7,173 bases of DNA from Acidobacteriota bacterium. GTDB taxonomy: Bacteria > Acidobacteriota > Terriglobia > Versatilivoradales > Versatilivoraceae. The DNA lies in NCBI GenBank assembly GCA_028875135.1, contig JAPPFQ010000687.1:1-7173 (forward strand), given 5' to 3'. Below, in pieces: positions 1 to 6,401 of the stretch. The notes below the pieces were generated by a model. The model was given only the letters and a program-made list of their open reading frames with translations, did no database searches and had not been told where the DNA came from. How positions within the stretch are numbered: position 1 is the stretch's first letter; every line of letters begins with the position of its first letter. Position numbers and translations under genes: made by a program.

Positions 1-1765
1 ATGTTATTCCCAAAATCCCCTGGTAAACGCCTTCGCGCTGGGTCTTTTCCGAAAGGACCGGATCTTTTACGGGAAAGCCGCGGGAATCGGGAACCCGGTG
101 ATCTACGTCGGTGCCAAGACCGGCAGGGACGGCATTCATGGAGCCACCATGGCTTCGGCCGAGTTCGATGAAGCCTCGGAGAGCAAGCGTCCCAACGTGC
201 AGGTCGGCGATCCCTTTCTGGAGAAACTGCTGCTGGAAGCCTGCCTGGAGGCCATGAAGACGGGCGCCGTGGTGGGCATCCAGGACATGGGGGCGGCCGG
301 ACTGACCTGCTCTACCTGTGAGATGGGTGGACGGGCGGACACCGGAATCGAGATCGACCTGGCGAAGGTGCCTCAACGCGAGGAGAGCATGACTCCCTAT
401 GAGATCATGCTGAGCGAATCCCAGGAACGGATGCTCCTGGTGGCTGCACGGGGCAGGGAAGAGGAGATTTTCCAAATCTTCCGAAAATGGGAGATCGATG
501 CCGTCGCTATTGGAGAAGTCACCGGGGACGGAATGCTTCGAATCCTGGACCGGGGACGGAAAGTAGCCGAGATACCCAATCGTGCCCTGACCGATGAGGC
601 TCCTCTCTACCGCCGGCCGGTGGCAGCCTCCCCACCGACCTCCGCGCCCCCGTCCCCGCCCGGTCCCCTGTCCATGGATTGGGGCGGGCTCCTGGAATGT
701 TTTCTGGCATCCCCCAATCTGAGCTCCCGGGAGTGGGTCTATCGCCAATACGACCACATGGTGCGGACCAATACGGTTCAGGTCCCCGGCGCCGATGCGG
801 CCGTGGTTCGGGTCAAGAATACCCGAAAGGCACTGGCCATGAGCCTGGATGGCAACGGCCGCTACTGCCGTCAGGATCCCCGGGTAGGAGCCCAACTGGC
901 GGTGGCCGAGAGCTGCCGCAACCTGGTCTGTGCCGGAGCCCGTCCCCTGGCGGCCACCAACTGCCTGAATATGGGCAATCCGGAAAAACCCGAAATCATG
1001 TGGCAAATGACCCAGGTGGTCGAAGGAATGGCCGAAGCCTGCCGCGCCCTGGGGACGCCCATCACCGGCGGGAACGTCAGTCTCTACAACGAGACGCTTG
1101 GGGAGGGCATCGACCCCACTCCCGTCATTGGAATGGTGGGCCTGATCGAACCTCTTTCCCGCCTGCGGGGCTCCTGGTTTGTCCGGGAAGGCCATCGGGT
1201 CGTCTTGCTGGGTCCACTGGTCGGGCCAACGTCGGGCTATTCGAACGCAGTCCGCCACAACCTGTCGGGGCTGCAGCCGTCGCGGGAAAACGGCACGGAC
1301 GTCTATACCCGTTGGGTCAATCGGCTTCCCTGTCCGCCCCTGGACCTGGACCTGGAGGTGCGCGTGCAGGGAGCCTGCAGCCAGGGCATCGAGAGAGGCC
1401 TGATTCTCTCTGCTCACGACTGCTCGGACGGAGGTTTGGCGGTAGCCTTGGCGGAGATGGGTTTTTCCCGTTTCGGCGCCGGTAGGCTGGGGGCCGAGAT
1501 CGTGTTGCCGCCGGCCGAAGAAGTGGGAGAGGTGTTGTTTGCGGAATATCCCTCCCGGATTCTGGTAACGGTCGAAGAGGAGAACCTGGTGGCCCTCGAG
1601 AACATTGCCGGGCTTCAAGGCGTGCCGGTGACTCCTCTGGGACGGGTGGTTCCGGATGTGTTGAGAGTCCGTGATCCCGGTTCGGTCGTGCTCGAAAGAT
1701 CGGTCGTCTCGCTGGAGGAGACCTGGAGAAATAGTCTGGGTGGATTGTTCGCCGATCCATTATAA
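1..1765 (+). CDS. purL: Phosphoribosylformylglycinamidine synthase subunit PurL, 5'-truncated by window edge
   Basis: PurL is the ATP-dependent synthetase subunit that converts FGAR to FGAM, using ammonia delivered from glutamine by PurQ. The reading frame is open from base 2, so 587 residues are visible; a GTG at 98 is internal. Short PurL proteins are about 740 aa, so roughly 150-190 N-terminal residues, including the catalytic His region, lie outside. Visible landmarks in order are NPLVNAFALGLF (near 14), GAKTGRDGIHGATMASAEF (112-168), GAAGLTCSTCEM (near 290-325), MTPYEIMLSESQERM (near 388-432), SLDGNGRYCRQDP (near 842), GNPEKPEI (near 974), GGNVSLYNET (near 1069-1098) and HDCSDGGLAVALAEM (1417-1461). 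These are the remainder of the first AIRS-like half, a Pro-rich linker (617-670) and the full second half. The protein ends without a glutaminase domain, so it is the short form that works with separate PurQ and PurS, which are not in this window. TAA stop at 1763-1765. Confidence 0.97.
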   Translation, partial: CYSQNPLVNAFALGLFRKDRIFYGKAAGIGNPVIYVGAKTGRDGIHGATMASAEFDEASESKRPNVQVGDPFLEKLLLEACLEAMKTGAVVGIQDMGAAGLTCSTCEMGGRADTGIEIDLAKVPQREESMTPYEIMLSESQERMLLVAARGREEEIFQIFRKWEIDAVAIGEVTGDGMLRILDRGRKVAEIPNRALTDEAPLYRRPVAASPPTSAPPSPPGPLSMDWGGLLECFLASPNLSSREWVYRQYDHMVRTNTVQVPGADAAVVRVKNTRKALAMSLDGNGRYCRQDPRVGAQLAVAESCRNLVCAGARPLAATNCLNMGNPEKPEIMWQMTQVVEGMAEACRALGTPITGGNVSLYNETLGEGIDPTPVIGMVGLIEPLSRLRGSWFVREGHRVVLLGPLVGPTSGYSNAVRHNLSGLQPSRENGTDVYTRWVNRLPCPPLDLDLEVRVQGACSQGIERGLILSAHDCSDGGLAVALAEMGFSRFGAGRLGAEIVLPPAEEVGEVLFAEYPSRILVTVEEENLVALENIAGLQGVPVTPLGRVVPDVLRVRDPGSVVLERSVVSLEETWRNSLGGLFADPL

Positions 1766-1771
1766 TTTTTT
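1739..1771 (+). terminator. Candidate weak intrinsic terminator or attenuator at the end of purL
   Basis: The arms 1739-1747 and 1753-1761 form a nine-pair stem with three G-U wobbles and a five-base loop. After the short stretch ATAA comes a run of six T (1766-1771). It lies across the purL stop codon. The stem is weak for a GC-rich genome, and four bases separate it from the T run. Partial termination between purL and purF is possible, but the same bases also hold a perfect TATAAT. Inferred by eye only. Confidence 0.3.
1761..1766 (+). promoter_or_regulatory. Possible -10 element (TATAAT) ahead of purF
   Basis: A perfect TATAAT is unexpected in DNA this GC-rich, and it sits about 97 nt before the purF start. 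It could be the -10 of an internal promoter giving a leader of about 90 nt. No good -35 lies at the right distance: 1738-1743 reads GGGTGG. There is also no extended -10 TGN. It overlaps the purL stop and the candidate terminator, so it may be chance. Confidence 0.25.
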
Positions 1772-1862
1772 GTTCGCACCGCCGGTCATTCCAGTTGCCG
1801 ATTTCCAGCAAACGATAGCCGCAGGCTGCGGTCCCGACAGAGCGAGGTGTCCCGGGTAACCG

Positions 1863-3254
1863 ATGTTTGACAAGTTTCGGGAAGAGTGCGGAGTCTTTGG
1901 GGTGTTCGGGCATCGGGAGGCGTCACGGATCGCCTATCTGGGCCTGTACGCCCTTCAGCATCGGGGACAAGAGAGCGCGGGCATCGTCTCCAGTGACGGA
2001 AGCGGGCTCCACAGCGAGACGGGGATGGGCCATGTGGCCGACATTTTCGACCAATCTCGCCTGGAGCATTTGAAGGGGGAGTCGGCGATCGGCCATACCC
2101 GCTACTCAACGGCGGGTGAGAGCGCCTCGAAGAATGCCCAGCCCCTGGTCGTTTCCTGCAGCCAGGGTGACCTGGGGCTGTGTCATAACGGGAATCTGAT
2201 CAACGCCTTACAGGTAAGACACCAACTCGAGAAGGCCGGGTCCATCTTCCAGTCGACGACCGATAGCGAGGTCATTCTCCACCTCATCGCCCGATCCCGC
2301 CAGGAAACCATCGAGGACGCCATCCAGGAAGCCCTGTCGCAGTTGACGGGGGCCTACTCGCTGATCTTCCTGACCCGGGAAAAGGTGATCGCCGTTCGCG
2401 ATCCCCGGGGTTTTCGCCCCCTCAACCTGGGTTGGCTGGACGGTTCTCCCGTGCTGGCTTCGGAGACCTGCGCCTTCGATCTCATCGAGGCCCGATTCGA
2501 CCGCGAAGTCGCTCCCGGGGAAATGCTGACGCTCTTCAAGGGCGGGACCCGGTCGCGCCAGATCTCGCCGCCGCAGTCTCCCTCCTTCTGCGTCTTCGAG
2601 CACGTCTACTTTTCCAGGCCCGACAGCCATATCTTTGGCCGGTCCGTTTACGAAAGCCGTCACCTCCTGGGGAGGACCCTGGCGCAGGAACAGCCGGTGG
2701 AGGCCGACATCGTGGTGCCGGTGCCGGATTCGGGCGTGGCCGCAGCCATTGGCTTCTCCCACGAATCCAGGATCCAGTTCGAGTTCGGGCTGATCCGCAA
2801 CCACTATGTCGGCAGGACCTTCATCGAGCCCAAGCAGTCCATTCGCCATTTCGGGGTCAAGATCAAGCTGAATCCGGTGGCGGAGCTGATCCAGGGGCAG
2901 CGAGTGGTACTGGTGGACGACTCCATCGTGAGGGGAACGACCAGCCGAAAGATCGTCAAGATGGTCCGGGACGCCGGTGCCTTGGAAGTCCATGTACGGA
3001 TCAGTTGCCCACCCACCATCTCCCCCTGCTTCTACGGAGTGGACACGCCTACCAAGAGGGAGTTGATTGCCTCCAGCCATTCGGTCGAGGAAATTCGAAA
3101 GTACATCAAGGCCGACAGCCTGGGATATTTGAGCCATGAGGGCATGCTCCGCAGTTGCGGCGTGGAGCAGGGCCAGGGGCACTTCTGCTCGGCCTGCTAT
3201 ACCGGCGACTATCCGGTGCCTTTCCCTCAGATGTCCGCGGTCGAGACTGCCTGA
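1863..3254 (+). CDS. purF: Amidophosphoribosyltransferase PurF (Fe-S type, with propeptide)
   Basis: PurF catalyses the first committed step of purine synthesis: PRPP plus glutamine gives 5-phosphoribosylamine, glutamate and pyrophosphate. The 463-aa product has an N-terminal Ntn glutaminase domain (about 9-230) and a C-terminal phosphoribosyltransferase domain (about 250-460). The nucleophile is Cys9 in EECGVFG, so MFDKFREE would be an eight-residue propeptide removed on maturation (11 in B. subtilis). LQHRGQESAG is at 31-40, the PRPP motif VVLVDDSIVRGTTS at 348-361 and PVPDSG at 286-291. Cys243 (CVFE), Cys389 (PCFYG), Cys442 and Cys445 (CSAC) match the four 4Fe-4S ligands of the Bacillus enzyme by context and spacing, so an oxygen-sensitive cluster is likely. 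The start is firm: an in-frame TAA lies at 1857-1859, two codons upstream. The only Shine-Dalgarno-like stretch is AGGTG at 1845-1849, rather far from the ATG. purM follows 4 nt downstream. Confidence 0.98.
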   Translation: MFDKFREECGVFGVFGHREASRIAYLGLYALQHRGQESAGIVSSDGSGLHSETGMGHVADIFDQSRLEHLKGESAIGHTRYSTAGESASKNAQPLVVSCSQGDLGLCHNGNLINALQVRHQLEKAGSIFQSTTDSEVILHLIARSRQETIEDAIQEALSQLTGAYSLIFLTREKVIAVRDPRGFRPLNLGWLDGSPVLASETCAFDLIEARFDREVAPGEMLTLFKGGTRSRQISPPQSPSFCVFEHVYFSRPDSHIFGRSVYESRHLLGRTLAQEQPVEADIVVPVPDSGVAAAIGFSHESRIQFEFGLIRNHYVGRTFIEPKQSIRHFGVKIKLNPVAELIQGQRVVLVDDSIVRGTTSRKIVKMVRDAGALEVHVRISCPPTISPCFYGVDTPTKRELIASSHSVEEIRKYIKADSLGYLSHEGMLRSCGVEQGQGHFCSACYTGDYPVPFPQMSAVETA

Positions 3255-3258
3255 ACCC

Positions 3259-4302
3259 ATGAATTCCAAGACCGTCTTTGCCTACCGGGACGCCGGCGTG
3301 GATATCGATCGGGCCGATGCCGCCAAGAAACGCATCAAGGCGCTGGCCCGCCAGACCTTCACGCCGGAGGTCGCCAGCGAAATCGGCGCCTTCGGCGGGC
3401 TCTTTCGCCTGCAGAAGGAAGGGACGACTCAGCCCATTCTTGTTTCCAGCGTCGATGGCGTTGGGACCAAGCTCAAGATTGCCTTCGCCACCGGCATTCA
3501 TCACACCGTGGGCAGGGACCTGGTGGCCCACTGTGTCAATGACATCCTGGTTCAGGGAGCGGCTCCCCTCTTCTTCATGGACTACATCGCAACCCATCGG
3601 ATGGAGCCGGAGGTCATCGCCAAGGTGGTGGAGGGAATCGCCGCCGGTTGTCGGGAATCGGAATGCGCTCTGCTGGGAGGAGAAACGGCCGAGATGCCGG
3701 GGTTTTACTCCAGCGGGGAATACGATCTGGCCGGATTTATCGTGGGCCTGGTGGATCAGTCGCACCTGGTGGACGGACGACGCATCCGCCCGGGAGATGC
3801 CATTCTGGGATTGGCATCCACCGGATTGCACACCAACGGCTACTCCCTGGCGCGCAAGTTGTTGTTCGAGGTGGGCGGCCATGAGGTCGGCACCAGGCTC
3901 CCCCGGTTGACGCTTCCCCTGGGGGAGGTGCTGCTGCAGCCTCATCGGAACTATCTTTCCCTGTTGAAGCCGCTGCTGGAGCGAGGCCGGCTCAACGGGC
4001 TGGCCCACATCACCGGAGGGGGACTCACCGACAATCTCCCCCGCATTCTCCCCGGCGGCTGTTCCGCCCACATTCAACTGAAGTCCTGGCCCGAGCCGCC
4101 CATCTTTGGCGTTCTTCAGGAACTGGGCCGGATCGATGAGGCCGAGATGCTGCGAACTTTCAATATGGGTATCGGCATGGCATTGATCGTTGCACCGGAG
4201 GAAGTGCCCAGGGTGGAAGAGCATCTTGACCGGAGCGGGGAGCCCCTCTACCGGATTGGCGATATCCGTTCGGGAAAGCGTCGGGTTCACTACAGGCGGT
4301 AG
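3259..4302 (+). CDS. purM: Phosphoribosylformylglycinamidine cyclo-ligase PurM (AIR synthetase)
   Basis: PurM closes the imidazole ring: FGAM plus ATP gives AIR, ADP and phosphate. It acts directly after PurL, with which it shares the AIRS fold. The 347-aa product matches the usual length of about 345. Motifs seen are FAYRDAGVDI (8-17), SSVDGVGTK (63-71), GRDLVAHCVNDILVQGA (85-101), GGETAEMPGFY (140-150), GLASTGLHTNGYSLAR (184-199), HITGGGLTDNLPRILP (250-265) and FNMGIGMAL (301-309). The ATG at 3259 gives the normal family N-terminus; an upstream in-frame ATG at 3136 would put 41 unrelated residues inside purF and is not used. The start lies 4 nt after the purF stop with no clear Shine-Dalgarno, which points to translational coupling with purF. 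TAG stop; purN begins 63 nt downstream. Nothing unusual is seen. Confidence 0.98.
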   Translation: MNSKTVFAYRDAGVDIDRADAAKKRIKALARQTFTPEVASEIGAFGGLFRLQKEGTTQPILVSSVDGVGTKLKIAFATGIHHTVGRDLVAHCVNDILVQGAAPLFFMDYIATHRMEPEVIAKVVEGIAAGCRESECALLGGETAEMPGFYSSGEYDLAGFIVGLVDQSHLVDGRRIRPGDAILGLASTGLHTNGYSLARKLLFEVGGHEVGTRLPRLTLPLGEVLLQPHRNYLSLLKPLLERGRLNGLAHITGGGLTDNLPRILPGGCSAHIQLKSWPEPPIFGVLQELGRIDEAEMLRTFNMGIGMALIVAPEEVPRVEEHLDRSGEPLYRIGDIRSGKRRVHYRR

Positions 4303-4365
4303 CAGTGAAGAAAGGCCGCGGTCTGCCTTGACGGCGCCCGGGTCTTCGGGGCGGGTTTCCATCAG

Positions 4366-4968
4366 ATGAAGCGTCTTGCAATCTTGCTGTCCGGCCGCGG
4401 CTCCAACTTCGAGGCTATTGCCGACAGCATCCGGCAGGGGCGTTTGCCGGCCCGCATCGAAGTGGTGGTAAGCAACCTGGCCTCGGCACCCGGACTGGAA
4501 AAGGCGCGGCGGCGGGGATTGAAGACGCTGGTCATTCCCTCCCGGGGTGTGCCGCGAGAGGACTATGACCGGAGCCTGGTCTATGAGCTAAGGCGGCACC
4601 GGGCGGACCTGGTCTGCCTGGCCGGATTCATGCGGATCCTCAGCCCTCTGTTCGTCCGGTCGTTCCGCAACCGAATCCTGAACATCCATCCCTCGTTGCT
4701 TCCTGCTTTTCCCGGACTGCATCCCCAACGCCAGGCGCTGGAATACGGTGTCAGATTTTCGGGCTGCACCGTCCACCTTGTGGATGAAGGGGTCGATTCG
4801 GGCCCCATTCTGCTGCAGGCTGTGGTGCCCGTGCTGGAGAGCGATGACGAAGAGTCGCTGGCCGCGAGAATACTGGCGGAGGAGCACCGGCTCTATCCCC
4901 GGGCGATCGGGATGCTGGTCCGGGGTGAAGTGCGCCTGGAGGGTCGAAGGGTGGTCCGCCGGTTCTGA
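4366..4968 (+). CDS. purN: Phosphoribosylglycinamide formyltransferase PurN (10-formyl-THF dependent)
   Basis: PurN transfers the formyl group of 10-formyltetrahydrofolate to GAR, giving FGAR, the substrate of PurL. The product is 200 aa, a normal family length. LLSGRGSNFEAI (7-18) is the GAR-phosphate-binding loop. AGFMRILSP (86-94) precedes the catalytic strand NIHPSLLPAFPG (106-117). Asn106, His108 and Asp144 (in DEGVDSGPIL, 140-149) fall at the same numbers as the catalytic triad of E. coli PurN, so the enzyme should be active. The start is secure: an in-frame TGA lies at 4306-4308, and no other start codon lies between it and this ATG. No clear Shine-Dalgarno is visible ahead of it, despite a 63-nt gap from purM. 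It ends the pur block; purH and purD do not follow. Confidence 0.97.
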   Translation: MKRLAILLSGRGSNFEAIADSIRQGRLPARIEVVVSNLASAPGLEKARRRGLKTLVIPSRGVPREDYDRSLVYELRRHRADLVCLAGFMRILSPLFVRSFRNRILNIHPSLLPAFPGLHPQRQALEYGVRFSGCTVHLVDEGVDSGPILLQAVVPVLESDDEESLAARILAEEHRLYPRAIGMLVRGEVRLEGRRVVRRF

Positions 4969-5034
4969 CGACGCAAGTACCCCTGCCTGACTTTGAAGCG
5001 GTTTCCCGCCAGCGCACGCAGGGCGTTGTATCAA

Positions 5035-5064
5035 ATGGGTGAGAGGAGCATCGCTCGATCGTGA
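5035..5064 (+). other. Nine-codon mini-ORF overlapping the tyrS start
   Basis: An ATG at 5035 opens a frame of nine codons (MGERSIARS) that ends in TGA at 5062-5064, so it overlaps the tyrS GTG by two bases, in the arrangement GTGA. The tyrS Shine-Dalgarno lies inside it. It has no recognisable Shine-Dalgarno of its own and no run of tyrosine codons, so it does not look like a classical attenuation leader peptide. It may be chance or a coupling device. Confidence 0.15.
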
Positions 5065-6278
5065 CCGTTGAGGAACAACTGAGCTTTTTGCAGGAGGGAG
5101 TCGCCGAGCTGATTCGACCGGAAGAGCTTCGAGAACGGCTGGTCCGCTCGGCGGAAACTGGAAGGCCATTGCGCGTCAAGGCCGGGTTCGATCCGACCGC
5201 GCCGGACCTGCACCTGGGCCACACGGTCATGCTGCGCAGCATGAGGCGTTTTCAGGACTTGGGCCACACGGTCATCTTCCTGATCGGCGACTTCACCGGC
5301 CTGATCGGGGACCCCTCCGGCCGTAGCGCCACCCGAAAGCCCCTGACCCGGGAGGAAGTTGCGGAGAATGCCGAGACCTACAAGCAGCAAGTCTTCAAGG
5401 TCCTGGATCCGGAAAAGACCGTAATCGACTTCAACAGCCGCTGGATGATGCCCTTCAGCAGCGAGCAGTTCCTCACTTTGGCCTCTCGCTACACCGTGGC
5501 CCGCATGCTGGAGAGAGACGACTTCAGCAAGCGCCTGAAACGGTCGCAGCCGGTCGCCATCCACGAGCTCCTTTATCCCCTGATTCAAGGGTACGACTCG
5601 GTAGTGTTGGAGGCCGACGTGGAAATGGGCGGCACCGATCAGAAGTTCAATCTGCTGGTGGGGCGGGAACTGCAGAGGGAGTATGGACACGATCCCCAGG
5701 TGCTGGTGATGCTGCCGTTGCTGGAGGGCTTGGACGGCGTTCAGAAGATGTCGAAGTCCTTGGGAAACTATATCGGGATCCAGGAACCGGCCTCGGAAAT
5801 CTTCGGCAAGGTGATGTCGATTTCCGATGACCTCATGTACCGCTACTACGAACTCTGCACCGACCTGAGTGCTCCGGAAGTCGACCGAATCCGAGACCGG
5901 GTGGCTCGAGGCAGCCTGCATCCCAAGGCCGCCAAGGTGGACCTGGCCAAGAGGATCGTGCGGGAGTTTCATTCGCGCCAAGCCGCCGACCGGGCCGAGG
6001 AGGAGTTCCATCGCATCCATTCTCAACGGCTGCTCCCGGACAAAATCGAGGAGAAAAGGCTGCCGGTCTCTCAGGAGCGGTTGCGGCTTTCAAAGTTGAT
6101 GGTTCGCGTGGGATTGGCCGCCTCGGTGGGCCAGGCCGTGCGTCTGATCTCCCAGGACGCCGTTTCCCTGAACCAGGAGAAGGTCACCGATGTGAAGGCG
6201 GAGATGGATTGCTCCCAACCCTCATCCTCGGTGCTGAAGGTTGGTAAACGGGGGTTTGTGAAAGTAATTGTGGAGTGA
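5061..6278 (+). CDS. tyrS: Tyrosyl-tRNA synthetase (KMSKS/TyrZ-type) with S4 domain
   Basis: This cytoplasmic class I aminoacyl-tRNA synthetase charges tRNA-Tyr with tyrosine in an ATP-dependent two-step reaction. The product is 405 aa and complete. The Rossmann catalytic domain holds the HIGH-class signature HLGHT (51-55), GDFTGLIGDPSGRS (76-89), QGYDSVVLEADVEMGGTDQK (176-195) and KMSKSLGNYIGI (229-240). The KMSKS form (not KFGKT) and the HLGHT context place it in the TyrZ-like subgroup. An alpha-helical anticodon-binding region follows (about 250-335), then a C-terminal S4 RNA-binding domain (about 342-405, RLSKLMVRVGLA onward). The start is GTG: an in-frame TGA at 5040-5042 leaves no other candidate, and GAGAGGAG at 5041-5048 is a fair Shine-Dalgarno, about 12 nt away. 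No T-box leader is visible in the 92-nt gap after purN. tyrS probably shares the pur transcript, although the two pathways are unrelated. Confidence 0.97.
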   Translation: MTVEEQLSFLQEGVAELIRPEELRERLVRSAETGRPLRVKAGFDPTAPDLHLGHTVMLRSMRRFQDLGHTVIFLIGDFTGLIGDPSGRSATRKPLTREEVAENAETYKQQVFKVLDPEKTVIDFNSRWMMPFSSEQFLTLASRYTVARMLERDDFSKRLKRSQPVAIHELLYPLIQGYDSVVLEADVEMGGTDQKFNLLVGRELQREYGHDPQVLVMLPLLEGLDGVQKMSKSLGNYIGIQEPASEIFGKVMSISDDLMYRYYELCTDLSAPEVDRIRDRVARGSLHPKAAKVDLAKRIVREFHSRQAADRAEEEFHRIHSQRLLPDKIEEKRLPVSQERLRLSKLMVRVGLAASVGQAVRLISQDAVSLNQEKVTDVKAEMDCSQPSSSVLKVGKRGFVKVIVE

Positions 6279-6311
6279 GCCTCCGGGGTGGGGGAGAATC
6301 CTCGCCGTCGA

Positions 6312-6332
6312 GTTCCCTGGTTGACAGGGAAC
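6312..6332 (+). promoter_or_regulatory. Perfect 8-bp hairpin/dyad after tyrS
   Basis: GTTCCCTG (6312-6319) and CAGGGAAC (6325-6332) are exact inverted copies around a five-base centre. The dyad lies 33 nt after the tyrS stop. No T run follows, so as a terminator it would be atypical. The TTGACA at 6321-6326 falls within it, so it may instead be an operator covering the -35 of the promoter for the next gene. Both readings are inference. Confidence 0.4.
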
Positions 6333-6349
6333 AGTCGTTGAAGTACTCT
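6321..6349 (+). promoter_or_regulatory. Candidate sigma70 promoter for the small exported protein gene
   Basis: A consensus -35, TTGACA (6321-6326), is followed after exactly 17 bp by TACTCT (6344-6349). The latter keeps the T, A and final T that matter most in TATAAT but misses the other three. Transcription would begin near 6356 and give a leader of about 46 nt that carries a strong Shine-Dalgarno. The gene would then be expressed separately from tyrS. Confidence 0.4.
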
Positions 6350-6364
6350 AAGTTGCTGTAGTCC

Positions 6365-6387
6365 CCGAAACAATGACATTGCTTGGG
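6365..6387 (+). promoter_or_regulatory. Imperfect 23-bp dyad just upstream of the Shine-Dalgarno
   Basis: The sequence is symmetric about base 6376, with CAATG (6371-6375) facing CATTG (6377-6381) and further matches outward, for nine matching positions of eleven in each half. The single-base centre suits a DNA-binding protein better than an RNA hairpin. It lies in the predicted leader of the next gene, 5 nt before its GGGAGGA, so it could be an operator. No regulator is identified. Confidence 0.25.
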
Positions 6388-6401
6388 AAGCGGGAGGAAC
6401 T

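Noticed and set aside
98..100. GTG at 98 as a purL start
   Set aside because: The frame is open from base 2, and the residues before 98 (NPLVNAFALGLF and GKAAGIGNPV) are conserved PurL sequence, so this codon is an internal valine.
679..1485. Long + strand frame inside purL in another reading frame
   Set aside because: Its translation is low-complexity Gly/Pro/Arg-rich sequence with no recognisable motif, and the overlapping purL frame is densely conserved. GC-rich codon bias produces such shadows.
1766..1862. Purine riboswitch or PurBox before purF
   Set aside because: I see no three-way-junction core typical of the purine riboswitch and no CCGAAC-type PurBox. The gap contains only the T run, a small palindrome and a poor ribosome binding site.
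3136..3258. Upstream in-frame ATG at 3136 as the purM start
   Set aside because: It would add 41 residues unlike PurM, encoded inside purF. The ATG at 3259 gives the family N-terminus and a tight 4-nt junction.
2208..3269. Long antisense frame across purF
   Set aside because: It lies wholly opposite a well-conserved purF, has no family motif, and has no ribosome binding site or promoter that I can see.
3106..4362. 418-codon antisense frame across purM
   Set aside because: It is longer than purM itself, but its sequence is the reverse-strand image of PurM motifs and has no recognisable domain. It is an expected artefact of high GC.
4303..4365. Hairpin between purM and purN (4335-4339 with 4349-4353)
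   Set aside because: Five pairs with a nine-base loop and no T run are easily expected by chance in GC-rich DNA.
4969..5060. T-box or other tRNA-sensing leader before tyrS
   Set aside because: The 92-nt gap is too short for a T-box, and neither a T-box consensus nor a strong terminator hairpin is present. Only weak 4-6 bp pairings were found.
5031..6026. Long antisense frame across tyrS
   Set aside because: It is fully opposite conserved tyrS motifs and has no recognisable protein features.
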